Source: an uncultured Collinsella sp. (GTDB lineage: Bacteria > Actinomycetota > Coriobacteriia > Coriobacteriales > Coriobacteriaceae). Taken from it: DNA of 12,779 nucleotides. The translations under genes were made by a program, and so were the position numbers. The notes beneath the pieces were generated by a model that worked only from the letters and a program-made list of their open reading frames with translations, did not search any database and was not told the origin of the DNA. The DNA lies in assembly GCA_900550185.1 (NCBI GenBank), contig URRN01000042.1, positions 1 through 12,779 on the forward strand, written 5' to 3'. Positions 6,380 through 12,779 of this stretch are shown here, in pieces (within the stretch, counting starts at the first letter, position 1; every line of letters starts with the position of its first letter).

Positions 6380-7795
6380 GAAGATCTGGCGCAGGTCTCC
6401 GCGGTTGAGGGCTTCGTCGAAGAGGTGCTTGAACACCACGCTGCCGTGCAAGCCGTCGTGCTCGAACTCGTTGGTCACCCAGGCATGCGAGTTGCCCACG
6501 CGACTGAGCGTATCGAGCTGCATGCCCGAGTCCACGTACATGTCATCGAAGTACACCGCGGCCTGCAGGGGCACCTCGTTGCACGCCAGTCGCTGCGGGT
6601 CGTAGATCTTGTCCCAGCTGGTGTCTTCCATCAGCAGGTCCATGGCGGGCTTAAACGGCTTAAGCTCGGGCATCTGCTCGAACATCCACGGGAACATGGC
6701 CTCGCCGGTAAACATGAGCGGGCGCGCGAGGGTGTCGAACTCGGCGCGATGGGCCTTCTCCTCTGCCGCGGCCCAGCGAATGGGCATTGTGTCGCCGTCG
6801 GCGTAGATGAACTCCTGCAGTGTCCAGTACAGCGGGTTTGTACGCGTGTTGGTGCGCTCGAAGGCGCGCATCAAAAAGCTGTCAGATACCGAGGCGCCGC
6901 AGGCCAGCGTGCCGTCGCCGTCAACAAAAGCATGATCGATAATCCAATGCATGCGCTCAAAGCTCGGCTTCATGCCAAAGTCGCTGCCCATGAGCTGTAG
7001 GCGTTCGACCGTCATCGGCGAGCCGTCGGGTAGCACGGGCTTTTGCTCCTCGAGGGCATCTGCCAGGGCCGCCACGCGCTCGACGTCGGCGGGGTAGCGG
7101 TTGTAATACTGCTGCGTCTTGGCGGCCATGCGCGGGAAGGTGTGCGCGTAGACCTCGCTTGCGCTCGCCGGTACGTGGGGGATGCCGCCGCAGGTAAAGC
7201 TTGCCGCCACGCCCTCGGGGAAGAGCGACAGGTAGCTCAGCGTCAAAAAGCCGCCGTAGCTCTGCCCGAGCGTGACCCAGGGCCTGCCGCCAAAGCCCAC
7301 CAGGCGCAGGTACTCAAAATCGCGCACGATGGAGCTGGCGAGGTGGCGCTTGAGGAAGTCCGCCTGCGAGCGGGCAGCATCGGAGCCGGCCGCCTCGGCG
7401 CGCTCGCCCAGTGCGGCAATCGTGCGCCCGTCTACACAGCTGCTGCGCCCGGTACCGCGCTGGTCGGGCAGCACGACGCGGAAATGCTTGACGGCCTCTT
7501 CGATCCAGCCATCGCTTGTGGGCGACAGCGGACGCGGGCTCTCGCCACCGGGGCCACCCTGCAAAAAGAGAAGGAGCGGCAGGTCGTCGTTGATGCGGTC
7601 GGGTGCGCAAACCACGCGGTAGAAGAGCTTGATGCTCTCGGGCGCGCCGGCGATGGGTGTCGGTATAGCGCCGCGGCGCATGGTGCTGCCGACGGCCAGG
7701 AGCATCGGCTCCAGGCCGCGCCAGTCGAGGGGGACGTCGATGCTGTGGTCCTCGACATACAGGCCGGGGACGTGGTACGAAGTGATGAGGGCCAT
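6377..7795 (-). CDS. pip: Prolyl aminopeptidase (proline iminopeptidase), alpha/beta-hydrolase family S33
   Basis: The 472-aa protein would release N-terminal proline from peptides. The alpha/beta-hydrolase features are clear: the oxyanion-hole segment QGGPGGESPR (from about residue 79), DQRGTGRS at 111-118, and the nucleophile elbow GQSYGG at 177-182 with Ser179. C-terminal candidates for the Asp and His of the triad are YFDD (417-418) and the His-rich SHAWVTNEFEHDGLH (436-450); I cannot say which His is catalytic. The length fits the long actinobacterial S33 peptidases rather than the roughly 310-aa proteobacterial ones. The ATG at 7795 follows GGAAG by about 7 nt; the longer in-frame start at 7876 would overlap the proA leader and lacks that site. 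A minus-strand TAGAAT (7839-7834) may be the -10 element. The placement between proB and proA supports a proline function, but some S33 relatives hydrolyse other peptides or esters. Confidence 0.85.
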   Translation of the reverse strand: MALITSYHVPGLYVEDHSIDVPLDWRGLEPMLLAVGSTMRRGAIPTPIAGAPESIKLFYRVVCAPDRINDDLPLLLFLQGGPGGESPRPLSPTSDGWIEEAVKHFRVVLPDQRGTGRSSCVDGRTIAALGERAEAAGSDAARSQADFLKRHLASSIVRDFEYLRLVGFGGRPWVTLGQSYGGFLTLSYLSLFPEGVAASFTCGGIPHVPASASEVYAHTFPRMAAKTQQYYNRYPADVERVAALADALEEQKPVLPDGSPMTVERLQLMGSDFGMKPSFERMHWIIDHAFVDGDGTLACGASVSDSFLMRAFERTNTRTNPLYWTLQEFIYADGDTMPIRWAAAEEKAHRAEFDTLARPLMFTGEAMFPWMFEQMPELKPFKPAMDLLMEDTSWDKIYDPQRLACNEVPLQAAVYFDDMYVDSGMQLDTLSRVGNSHAWVTNEFEHDGLHGSVVFKHLFDEALNRGDLRQIF

Positions 7796-7907
7796 GTGAG
7801 TCTTCCGTTCGTTGCGGTGTTTCGGGTTGACCAATTCTACCGCCGCGGGCGGGGTCATGCGCAAATCGGCTACCATGGTTGCAAACTTCTAGGAGAAAGG
7901 GCCGCCC

Positions 7908-9194
7908 ATGTCGGTCGATATAGCCACGTATGTCCACGATCTTGCCGTTGCCGCTAAGGCAGCGTCGGCCTCGCTTGCCACGGCGAGCGACGAGCAGCGC
8001 CAGGAGGCCGTGCGCGCCATGGCCGCAGCGCTGCGCAACGGTATCGACTCCATCGTCGCCGCCAACGAGCTCGATATGTCCGCCGCGCGCGATGCGGGGA
8101 CCTCGGCGGGGCTCCTCGACCGTCTGCTGCTGACGCCCGAGCGCGTTGAGGGTATGGTCGCCGGCCTGGAGAAGCTCGCCGAGCTGCCCGATTCTGTCGG
8201 CCGCGTGCTCGACCACCGCGTGCTCGCAAGCGGCGTGGACCTCACCCGCGTGAGCGTGCCGTTGGGCCTGGTCGCCATGGTGTACGAGGCGCGCCCCAAC
8301 GTGACGGCCGACGCCGCGGGCATCTGCATCCGCACCGGCAACGCCTGCATTCTGCGCGGCGGCTCGCTGGCCTATCACTCGTGTGCCATGATTGCCGAAC
8401 TGCTGGCCGATGCGCTCGAGGCCAAGGGCTTCCCGCGCGAGGCCGTGTCGATGATCGAGTCTACCGACCGCGAGGCCACCGGCGAGCTCATGAAGCTCCG
8501 CGGCGTCGTCGATGTGCTCATTCCGCGTGGCGGTGCGGGCCTGATCCAGCGCTGCGTGCGCGAGTCGCTCGTTCCGGTGATCGAGACGGGCACGGGTAAC
8601 TGCCACATCTACGTGCATGAATCCGCCGACTTCGATAAAGCGCTCAATATTATCGTCAACGCTAAGACGCAGCGCGTGGGCGTGTGCAATGCCGCCGAGT
8701 CGCTGCTGGTCGACCGTGCCGTGGCCGATGCGTTTTTGCCCGCGGTCGTGGCCGTGCTGCATGACCACGGCGTGCTCATTCACGGCGACGAGGCAACCTG
8801 CGCCGCATGCGCCGATGCCGGGCTTGCCGAGGGTGATGACTACGTCGCCGCGACTGAGGAGGACTGGGGTCGCGAGTACCTGGCGCTCGAGATGAGCGTG
8901 AAGGTCGTGGCAAGCGAGGACGAGGCCATCGCACACATCAACCGCTACGGCACGATGCACTCCGAGGCCATCGTTGCCGAGGACACGGATGCTTGCGAGC
9001 GCTTCCTGGATGCGGTCGATGCCTCGGCCGTGTACGCCAACGCCAGCACGCGCTTCACCGACGGCGGCGAGTTTGGCCTGGGCGCCGAGATCGGCATCTC
9101 GACCCAAAAGCTCCACGCCCGTGGCCCCTTTGCCGCCGAGGCCCTCACCACCTACAAATACAAGCTCCGCGGCACCGGCCAGGTCCGCCCCTAA
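7908..9194 (+). CDS. proA: Gamma-glutamyl phosphate reductase (glutamate-5-semialdehyde dehydrogenase)
   Basis: This 428-aa NADPH-dependent enzyme reduces gamma-glutamyl phosphate made by ProB to glutamate-5-semialdehyde, which cyclises to pyrroline-5-carboxylate; the final reductase, ProC, is not in this window. It is an aldehyde-dehydrogenase-fold protein with VYEARPNVT at 125-133, RGGAGLI at 207-213, ETGTGNCHIYV at 226-236, the catalytic cysteine in GVCNAAESLL (Cys260) and the C-terminal signature TRFTDGGEFGLGAEIGISTQ at 381-400. Length and motif spacing are normal for ProA. The start is well supported by AGGAGAAAGG (7891-7900) 7 nt before the ATG. It is divergent from the peptidase gene across 112 nt, so the two share a control region. 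A GGGAC-type hairpin lies 12 nt after its stop. Confidence 0.98.
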   Translation: MSVDIATYVHDLAVAAKAASASLATASDEQRQEAVRAMAAALRNGIDSIVAANELDMSAARDAGTSAGLLDRLLLTPERVEGMVAGLEKLAELPDSVGRVLDHRVLASGVDLTRVSVPLGLVAMVYEARPNVTADAAGICIRTGNACILRGGSLAYHSCAMIAELLADALEAKGFPREAVSMIESTDREATGELMKLRGVVDVLIPRGGAGLIQRCVRESLVPVIETGTGNCHIYVHESADFDKALNIIVNAKTQRVGVCNAAESLLVDRAVADAFLPAVVAVLHDHGVLIHGDEATCAACADAGLAEGDDYVAATEEDWGREYLALEMSVKVVASEDEAIAHINRYGTMHSEAIVAEDTDACERFLDAVDASAVYANASTRFTDGGEFGLGAEIGISTQKLHARGPFAAEALTTYKYKLRGTGQVRP

Positions 9195-9206
9195 CGACCG
9201 CGCAAG

Positions 9207-9247
9207 AAAAACCGCCACAAAGGTGCCTGTCCCCTTTGTGGCGGTTT
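9207..9247. terminator. Bidirectional GGGAC-type hairpin between proA and the HD-domain gene
   Basis: A perfect 15-bp stem (9209-9223 with 9233-9247) encloses the 9-nt loop TGCCTGTCC. Five A flank the left side (9207-9211), giving a T-run for the minus-strand gene, and three T end the right side for proA. The two genes converge here (stops at 9194 and 9264), which fits a shared terminator. The central 27 nt (9215-9241) are identical to the copy at 9934-9960. Confidence 0.85.
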
Positions 9248-9263
9248 AAGGTGGCGTGGGCGG

Positions 9264-9863
9264 TTAGGCCTGGAAGGTGTCGCGGTCGGGGGCGAAGGAC
9301 TGCATGGCCGCGATGGTACGGTCGAAGAGCTCGGGGAGCTCCCAGCCCAGCATCTCGGCGCCCTGCGTAATCACATCGCGCGAGCAGCCGGCGGCAAAGC
9401 GCTTGTCCTTGAACTTCTTCTTGAGCGACTTGGTCGTAAAGTCCATGACGCTCTTACTCGGACGCATGATGACGGCAGCACCGATCAAGCCGGTGAGCTC
9501 GTCGCAGGCAAACAGGATCTTTTCCATCTGCAGCTCGGGCTTGGGCAGCGAGGTGTTGAAGTCCGACGTGTGCGTCTGAATGGCGCGAATGAGATCGGGA
9601 GAGGCGCCCTCGCCTTCAAGGATCTCGGCCGCATAGATGGTGTGGTTCATGGGGTCGTCCTCATGCTCCTCCCAATCTAGGTCGTGCAGCAGACCGACGA
9701 TGCCCCAAAACTCCTCGTTCTCGGGGTCGAACTCGCGCGCAAAGTAGCGCATGGTGCCCTCGACCGTTTCGCCGTGGGTGATGTGGAACGGGTCCTTATT
9801 GTGCTCGTTGAGCAATTCGAACGCACGGTCGCGGGTGATTCCGGCGGAAAGTGGCTCTGCCAT
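9264..9863 (-). CDS. HD-domain protein, probable metal-dependent phosphohydrolase
   Basis: The 199-aa protein has the metal-ligand pattern of the HD superfamily: His30 in THGE, the His-Asp doublet at 60-61 in GLLHDLDWEEHED, further His at 74 and 98 (in THTSD), and Asp121 in ACDELTGL. These fit a small stand-alone HD hydrolase like those often labelled HDIG domain protein in Firmicutes and Actinobacteria. The substrate is unknown; a nucleotide or phosphate ester is the family-level expectation. There is no membrane segment or added sensory domain. The start is firm, with AAGGAG 8 nt before the ATG. It lies downstream of the CarD-like gene on the same strand, but a strong hairpin (9925-9968) separates them, so it probably has its own promoter in the 60-odd bases between. 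Confidence 0.85.
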   Translation of the reverse strand: MAEPLSAGITRDRAFELLNEHNKDPFHITHGETVEGTMRYFAREFDPENEEFWGIVGLLHDLDWEEHEDDPMNHTIYAAEILEGEGASPDLIRAIQTHTSDFNTSLPKPELQMEKILFACDELTGLIGAAVIMRPSKSVMDFTTKSLKKKFKDKRFAAGCSRDVITQGAEMLGWELPELFDRTIAAMQSFAPDRDTFQA

Positions 9864-9924
9864 AAAAGACTCCTTGTGCTCGCAGGTATCGCTAAGAATG
9901 AATACTACTAGAACGACTAGAACG

Positions 9925-9968
9925 AAAAAACCACCACAAAGGTGCCTGTCCCCTTTGTGGTGGTTTTT
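9925..9968 (-). terminator. GGGAC-type hairpin terminator downstream of the CarD-like gene
   Basis: A 17-bp perfect stem (9926-9942 with 9952-9968) encloses TGCCTGTCC, the same 9-nt loop as the copy at 9207-9247. On the minus strand it begins 13 nt after the CarD-like stop codon and ends in TTTTTT (complement of 9925-9930), the form of an intrinsic terminator. Just outside the shared 27-nt core, the base pair that is G-C in the other copy is A-T here, a compensatory change. Confidence 0.88.
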
Positions 9969-9980
9969 GGCGCGGATGGG

Positions 9981-10466
9981 TTAGTTGAGGGCGGCTTGGG
10001 CTAGGCGGGCTTCGGCGGCCTCCTCGGTGACGCCCAATGCCACGGCGAACTCCTCGATGGAGCGGCGCTTGGCTTCCTTGAGTACACGCATATAGTAAGA
10101 GCTGGGCTTTTTATCGGCTTCCTCGGCCTGGCGAATGCGGTGCATCATGGTCTTTGCCACGCGGACCGTCTCGGGCGCGCCCAGCTTGAGCTGCTGCTTA
10201 AAGTGCGTCTCCTCAAGTGAACTGTTGCGCTCGGTAAAAGTGTCGCACTCCAGCTCGTCATAGTGGCTCAGCAGGTGCTCGGCATCTTGCTGCGAGATGG
10301 CGGCGTGCAAACGGTCGGCCTGCGCCACGGGGTACATGAGGATCGTCTGCGCATGTCCCTGCTTGGTCTCGAGCAGCAGCATGGGCTGCGGTGTGTCGTC
10401 CCTAAAACCGACGACGGTGCAGACTCCCTGGCCCGGATGAATGACGTGTTGACCGATTGAGAACAT
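9981..10466 (-). CDS. CarD-like transcription regulator (CarD/CdnL family)
   Basis: The 161-aa protein begins FSIGQHVIHPGQGVCTVVGF, the typical opening of the CarD/CdnL/TRCF RNA polymerase-interacting domain (about residues 1-60), which contacts the RNAP beta subunit. The rest (about 65-161) is predicted helical and contains RVAKTMMHRIRQAEE and SYYMRVLKEAKRRSIEEFAVAL, matching the C-terminal DNA-contacting part of CdnL proteins. In mycobacteria this family stabilises open promoter complexes, notably at rRNA promoters; the same role here is inferred. The ATG at 10466 follows GGAGG by about 5 nt. It is divergent from argS across a 342-nt intergenic region and is followed by a strong terminator, so it is probably monocistronic. 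An imperfect palindrome lies 15 nt upstream of its start (10481-10496). Confidence 0.88.
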   Translation of the reverse strand: MFSIGQHVIHPGQGVCTVVGFRDDTPQPMLLLETKQGHAQTILMYPVAQADRLHAAISQQDAEHLLSHYDELECDTFTERNSSLEETHFKQQLKLGAPETVRVAKTMMHRIRQAEEADKKPSSYYMRVLKEAKRRSIEEFAVALGVTEEAAEARLAQAALN

Positions 10467-10808
10467 GCTACCTCCAACTTATACGAATTTACGTATGTCT
10501 AGAATAACACGCTGACGTGCGCAAACCCTTACTTTATGCAGGAAAAGCACACAACTCTGATAGGTAAGAGTATTCGATAACAGGCGCAGCTCATTCACAC
10601 CTTTATGCATTTTCAACGCCTGCATAATCTGCAGGCAGACTGGCATCTTTGAGAGACTCCATACAAGCTGTAGTCAATTTTGTGCATATGCAATATCGAT
10701 TGGCTTTACCCTGCGACAGTGCCCGTCGCTTGTGATAGAGTGCTACAAACTCTGGCTTTTGCCCTACGAGTGACCAAGAGCTCGGGGGCTTTAACACAAG
10801 GAGGATCT
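10467..10808. other. Divergent intergenic region between the CarD-like gene and argS
   Basis: These 342 bases hold no convincing gene and are visibly more AT-rich than their surroundings. Visible structures are ATACG/CGTAT spaced by 6 nt (10481-10496), a possible operator or -10 region for the CarD-like gene, and a perfect 7-bp hairpin GCCTGCA/TGCAGGC with a 5-nt loop (10618-10636). TTTATGCA recurs near 10533 and 10602. No T-box signature or tRNA-like fold is seen before argS. A small unannotated RNA cannot be excluded. Confidence 0.5.
10713..10741 (+). promoter_or_regulatory. Weak candidate argS promoter
   Basis: GCGACA (10713-10718, 4/6) and TAGAGT (10736-10741, 4/6) are separated by 17 nt, which would put the start near 10748 and give a leader of about 60 nt. 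Both hexamers are weak, so this is only the best candidate by eye. Confidence 0.25.
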
Positions 10809-12662
10809 ATGCCCGAGAAGATTGAAGAGCTGGTACGCGCTGCGCTTGCTGCGGCCCAGGAGGCCGGCGACCTTTCCGCATTTGAACTTGACGATTGCGC
10901 CATCGAGCGACCGGCTGACACTTCTCATGGCGAGTGGACCTCCACCATGGCCCTGAAGTCCGCCAAGCTGGCTCACTGTGCCCCGCGCAAGATCGCCGAG
11001 GCTGTCGTTGCCCATATGCCCGAGGACCCCGCGATCGAGAAGGTCGAGATCGCAGGCCCTGGCTTCATCAACTTCTACCTCTCCGTTGCCGTCAAGAATG
11101 CCATCTTTGGCGAGGCTCGCGAGAAGGGCATGGACTTCGCTAAGTCCAACGTCGGTGGTGGCCTGAAGACCCAGGTCGAGTTCGTCTCCGCCAACCCCGT
11201 CGGCCCCATGCACATCGGCCACGGCCGCTGGGCCGCGCTGGGCGATTCGCTCTGCCGCGTTATGGACCACGCCGGCTATGAGATCCAGCGTGAGTTCTAC
11301 ATCAATGACCACGGCTCTCAGATGAACACCTTCGGCAACTCCATCAGCACGCGCTATATGCAGCTTGCCGACATCATCGCCAAGCAGGGCGTGGATATCG
11401 ATGAGGCTCACAAGCTGCTGATCGCCGACCGCGACGCCTTTGTTGCCGACGAGAACGACGAGCATCCCGAGACCCATCCGTACCAGGACAACTTTGCCGA
11501 GACTCTGGGCAAGGACTCCTACGGCGGCGACTACATCATCGACGAGGCCGCCGAGTTCTGGCGCACCGACGGCGATAAGTGGGTCAACGCCGATCCGCAG
11601 GAGCGCATGGAGAGCTTCCGCGAGCGCGGCTATGTAAAGATGGTCGACAACATGCGCGACCTTTGCCATGCCGTTAACTGCGACTTCGATCGTTGGTTCT
11701 CCGAGCGCTCGCTGTATGTGAAGGACACCGAGGGCGAGACCGCCGGCACCTCCGCCGTCGACCGCGCTTTTGAGAAGCTCGACAAGATGGGCTACCTCTA
11801 CACCAAGGACGGCGCCCTGTGGTTCCGCTCCACCGACCTGGGCGATGACAAGGACCGCGTCCTGATCAAGTCCGACGGCGAGTACACCTACTTCGCCTCC
11901 GACGTTGCCTATCACTGGGATAAGTTCCAGCGCGTCGACCACGTCATCGACATCTGGGGCGCCGACCACCACGGTTACATCGAGCGCGTCCGCTGCGTCT
12001 GCGACGCTCTGGGTTACCCCGGCAAGTTCGAGGTTCTACTGGGCCAGCTCGTCAACCTGCTGCGTAACGGCAAGCCCGTCCGTATGTCCAAGCGCAAGGG
12101 CACCATGGTGACCCTTCAGGAGCTCGTCGACGAGGTTGGCTCCGATGCCGCTCGCTACACGCTCATCTCCAAGAGCTCCAACCAGATGGTCGACTTCGAC
12201 ATCGAGGCCGTTAAGAAGCGCGACAACTCCAACCCGGTCTATTACGTGCAGTATGCTCACGCCCGCGTGTGCTCCATCCTGCGCCGTGCCGCCGACGTTA
12301 CCGCCGAGCAGGCCGACGAGATGGGCATGAAGGCCGTTGCCGCCAAGGCCATCGGTGAGAACGTCGATTACTCGCTGCTGACCGACCCGACCGAGCTCGC
12401 CCTTTCGCGCAAGCTCAACGAGCTCACCGACCTGATCGCCAGCTGTGCTCGCGATCGCGCCCCGTTCCGTCTGACCCACTTTGCCGAGGAACTCGCCGGT
12501 GACTTCCACAGCTTCTACGCTGCCTGCCAGGTGCTGCCGAGCGAGGGCCGTCCCGTCGACCCCGAGCTTTCGCGTGCCCGTCTGGCCGCTTGCGACGCCG
12601 TCCGCGTGACGCTCGCCCTGGTGCTCACCCTCGTTGGCGTTTCCGCGCCCGAGCAGATGTAA
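10809..12662 (+). CDS. argS: Arginyl-tRNA synthetase
   Basis: The 617-aa class I synthetase charges tRNA-Arg with arginine. Features in order are the N-terminal tRNA-recognition domain with VEIAGPGFINFYL at 79-91, the ATP-binding HIGH motif in FVSANPVGPMHIGHGR (125-140), YINDHGSQ at 164-171, FASDVAYHWDK and DIWGADHHGYIERV in the catalytic fold, MSKRKGTMV (426-434) as the KMSKS-equivalent loop, and a C-terminal DALR anticodon-binding domain starting at about YYVQYAHARV (478-487). Between the catalytic-domain helix ending near 188 and the usual GGDYI segment at 239-243 there is an acidic stretch of about 45-50 residues that I do not recall from common bacterial ArgRS. The ATG at 10809 is preceded by AAGGAGG with a 4-nt gap; the frame is open further upstream to 10680, but those starts have no ribosome binding site. 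Codon use is strongly biased to C-ending codons, as expected for high expression. Confidence 0.97.
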   Translation: MPEKIEELVRAALAAAQEAGDLSAFELDDCAIERPADTSHGEWTSTMALKSAKLAHCAPRKIAEAVVAHMPEDPAIEKVEIAGPGFINFYLSVAVKNAIFGEAREKGMDFAKSNVGGGLKTQVEFVSANPVGPMHIGHGRWAALGDSLCRVMDHAGYEIQREFYINDHGSQMNTFGNSISTRYMQLADIIAKQGVDIDEAHKLLIADRDAFVADENDEHPETHPYQDNFAETLGKDSYGGDYIIDEAAEFWRTDGDKWVNADPQERMESFRERGYVKMVDNMRDLCHAVNCDFDRWFSERSLYVKDTEGETAGTSAVDRAFEKLDKMGYLYTKDGALWFRSTDLGDDKDRVLIKSDGEYTYFASDVAYHWDKFQRVDHVIDIWGADHHGYIERVRCVCDALGYPGKFEVLLGQLVNLLRNGKPVRMSKRKGTMVTLQELVDEVGSDAARYTLISKSSNQMVDFDIEAVKKRDNSNPVYYVQYAHARVCSILRRAADVTAEQADEMGMKAVAAKAIGENVDYSLLTDPTELALSRKLNELTDLIASCARDRAPFRLTHFAEELAGDFHSFYAACQVLPSEGRPVDPELSRARLAACDAVRVTLALVLTLVGVSAPEQM

Positions 12663-12668
12663 GCTACG

Positions 12669-12704
12669 GGTCATTTGACCGTGTAGGTTCGGCTTTGCTG
12701 AACC
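12669..12704 (+). other. Small hairpins in the argS 3' region
   Basis: GGTCA/TGACC around two T (12669-12680) and an 8-bp stem, GGTTCGGC with GCTGAACC around TTT (12686-12704, one G-T wobble), lie between the argS stop and its terminator. Neither has a T-run. They may protect the 3' end or belong to a short RNA released by processing; no function can be assigned. Confidence 0.35.
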
Positions 12705-12730
12705 CTATAAGCCCGATCTCCATGTGAACT

Positions 12731-12770
12731 GCCTCCCATTTCTTGGACATGAGAAATGGGAGGCTTTCTT
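12731..12770 (+). terminator. Intrinsic terminator downstream of argS
   Basis: A perfect 13-bp stem, GCCTCCCATTTCT (12731-12743) with its complement at 12752-12764, closes an 8-nt loop TGGACATG and is followed by TTTCTTT. It lies 68 nt after the argS stop codon. Confidence 0.92.
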
Positions 12771-12779
12771 TATGCGCGT

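Noticed and set aside
7314..9218. Long minus-strand open frame (634 codons) across proA and the start of the peptidase gene
   Set aside because: It lies antisense to proA, whose motifs are all intact, and its translation is His/Arg/Ala-rich with no domain. Long antisense frames are expected at this GC content.
10603..10797. Minus-strand open frame of 64 codons upstream of argS
   Set aside because: No ribosome binding site and no recognisable motif; it overlaps the candidate argS promoter and the hairpin at 10618-10636.
10742..10808. T-box riboswitch before argS
   Set aside because: The leader from the candidate promoter is only about 60 nt and lacks the T-box AGGGUGGNACCGCG signature and an antiterminator/terminator pair.
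10791..11972. Minus-strand open frame of 393 codons within argS
   Set aside because: Antisense to well-conserved ArgRS catalytic motifs; its Val/Leu/Gly-rich translation reflects the biased argS codons.

Overview
The window is a GC-rich (roughly 60-65% by eye), densely packed bacterial chromosome segment. The protein set, the actinobacterial-type prolyl aminopeptidase, the GC-rich codon choice and the recurring GGGAC-type intergenic elements suggest a Coriobacteriia gut anaerobe, most likely Collinsella. That assignment is inferred from pattern and was not tested by a search. Nothing looks like a prophage, genomic island, IS element or CRISPR array; this is core housekeeping DNA.

Layout, left to right. 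(1) 81-1280 (-): a MraY/WecA-family polyprenyl-phosphate sugar-1-phosphate transferase. (2) 1485-1655 (-): a strong candidate 6S RNA gene with its own promoter. Its 12-bp end-closing stem, 3'-side hairpin and U-rich end are all visible in the sequence. (3) 1806-2744 (+): a radical SAM protein of the PflX/COG1313 type, followed by GGGAC-core hairpins. (4) 2883-2955 (+): tRNA-Ala(CGC) with a clear promoter and terminator, then a small coiled-coil, C-terminally anchored membrane protein (3020-3478). (5) 3563-5068 (+): nicotinate phosphoribosyltransferase pncB. (6) 5148-9194: proB (+), a prolyl aminopeptidase gene (-) and proA (+), which form a proline cluster with the peptidase gene inverted between the two biosynthetic genes. 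(7) 9264-10466 (-): an HD-domain phosphohydrolase-like protein and a CarD-like RNA polymerase-binding regulator. (8) 10809-12662 (+): arginyl-tRNA synthetase with a lineage-type insertion, then a strong terminator.

Functional links. ProB and ProA catalyse the first two committed steps from glutamate to proline, while the peptidase between them would release proline from peptides; this joins synthesis and salvage in one place. tRNA-Ala and ArgRS belong to translation. 6S RNA and CarD both act on RNA polymerase.

The most notable non-coding signal is a family of short intergenic elements that share a GGGAC core. They sit directly downstream of stop codons at four places. Two copies form near-identical long hairpins with the same 27-nt core and a compensatory base-pair change. 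I found no clear new multi-gene system; the 6S candidate and the GGGAC elements are the best leads.
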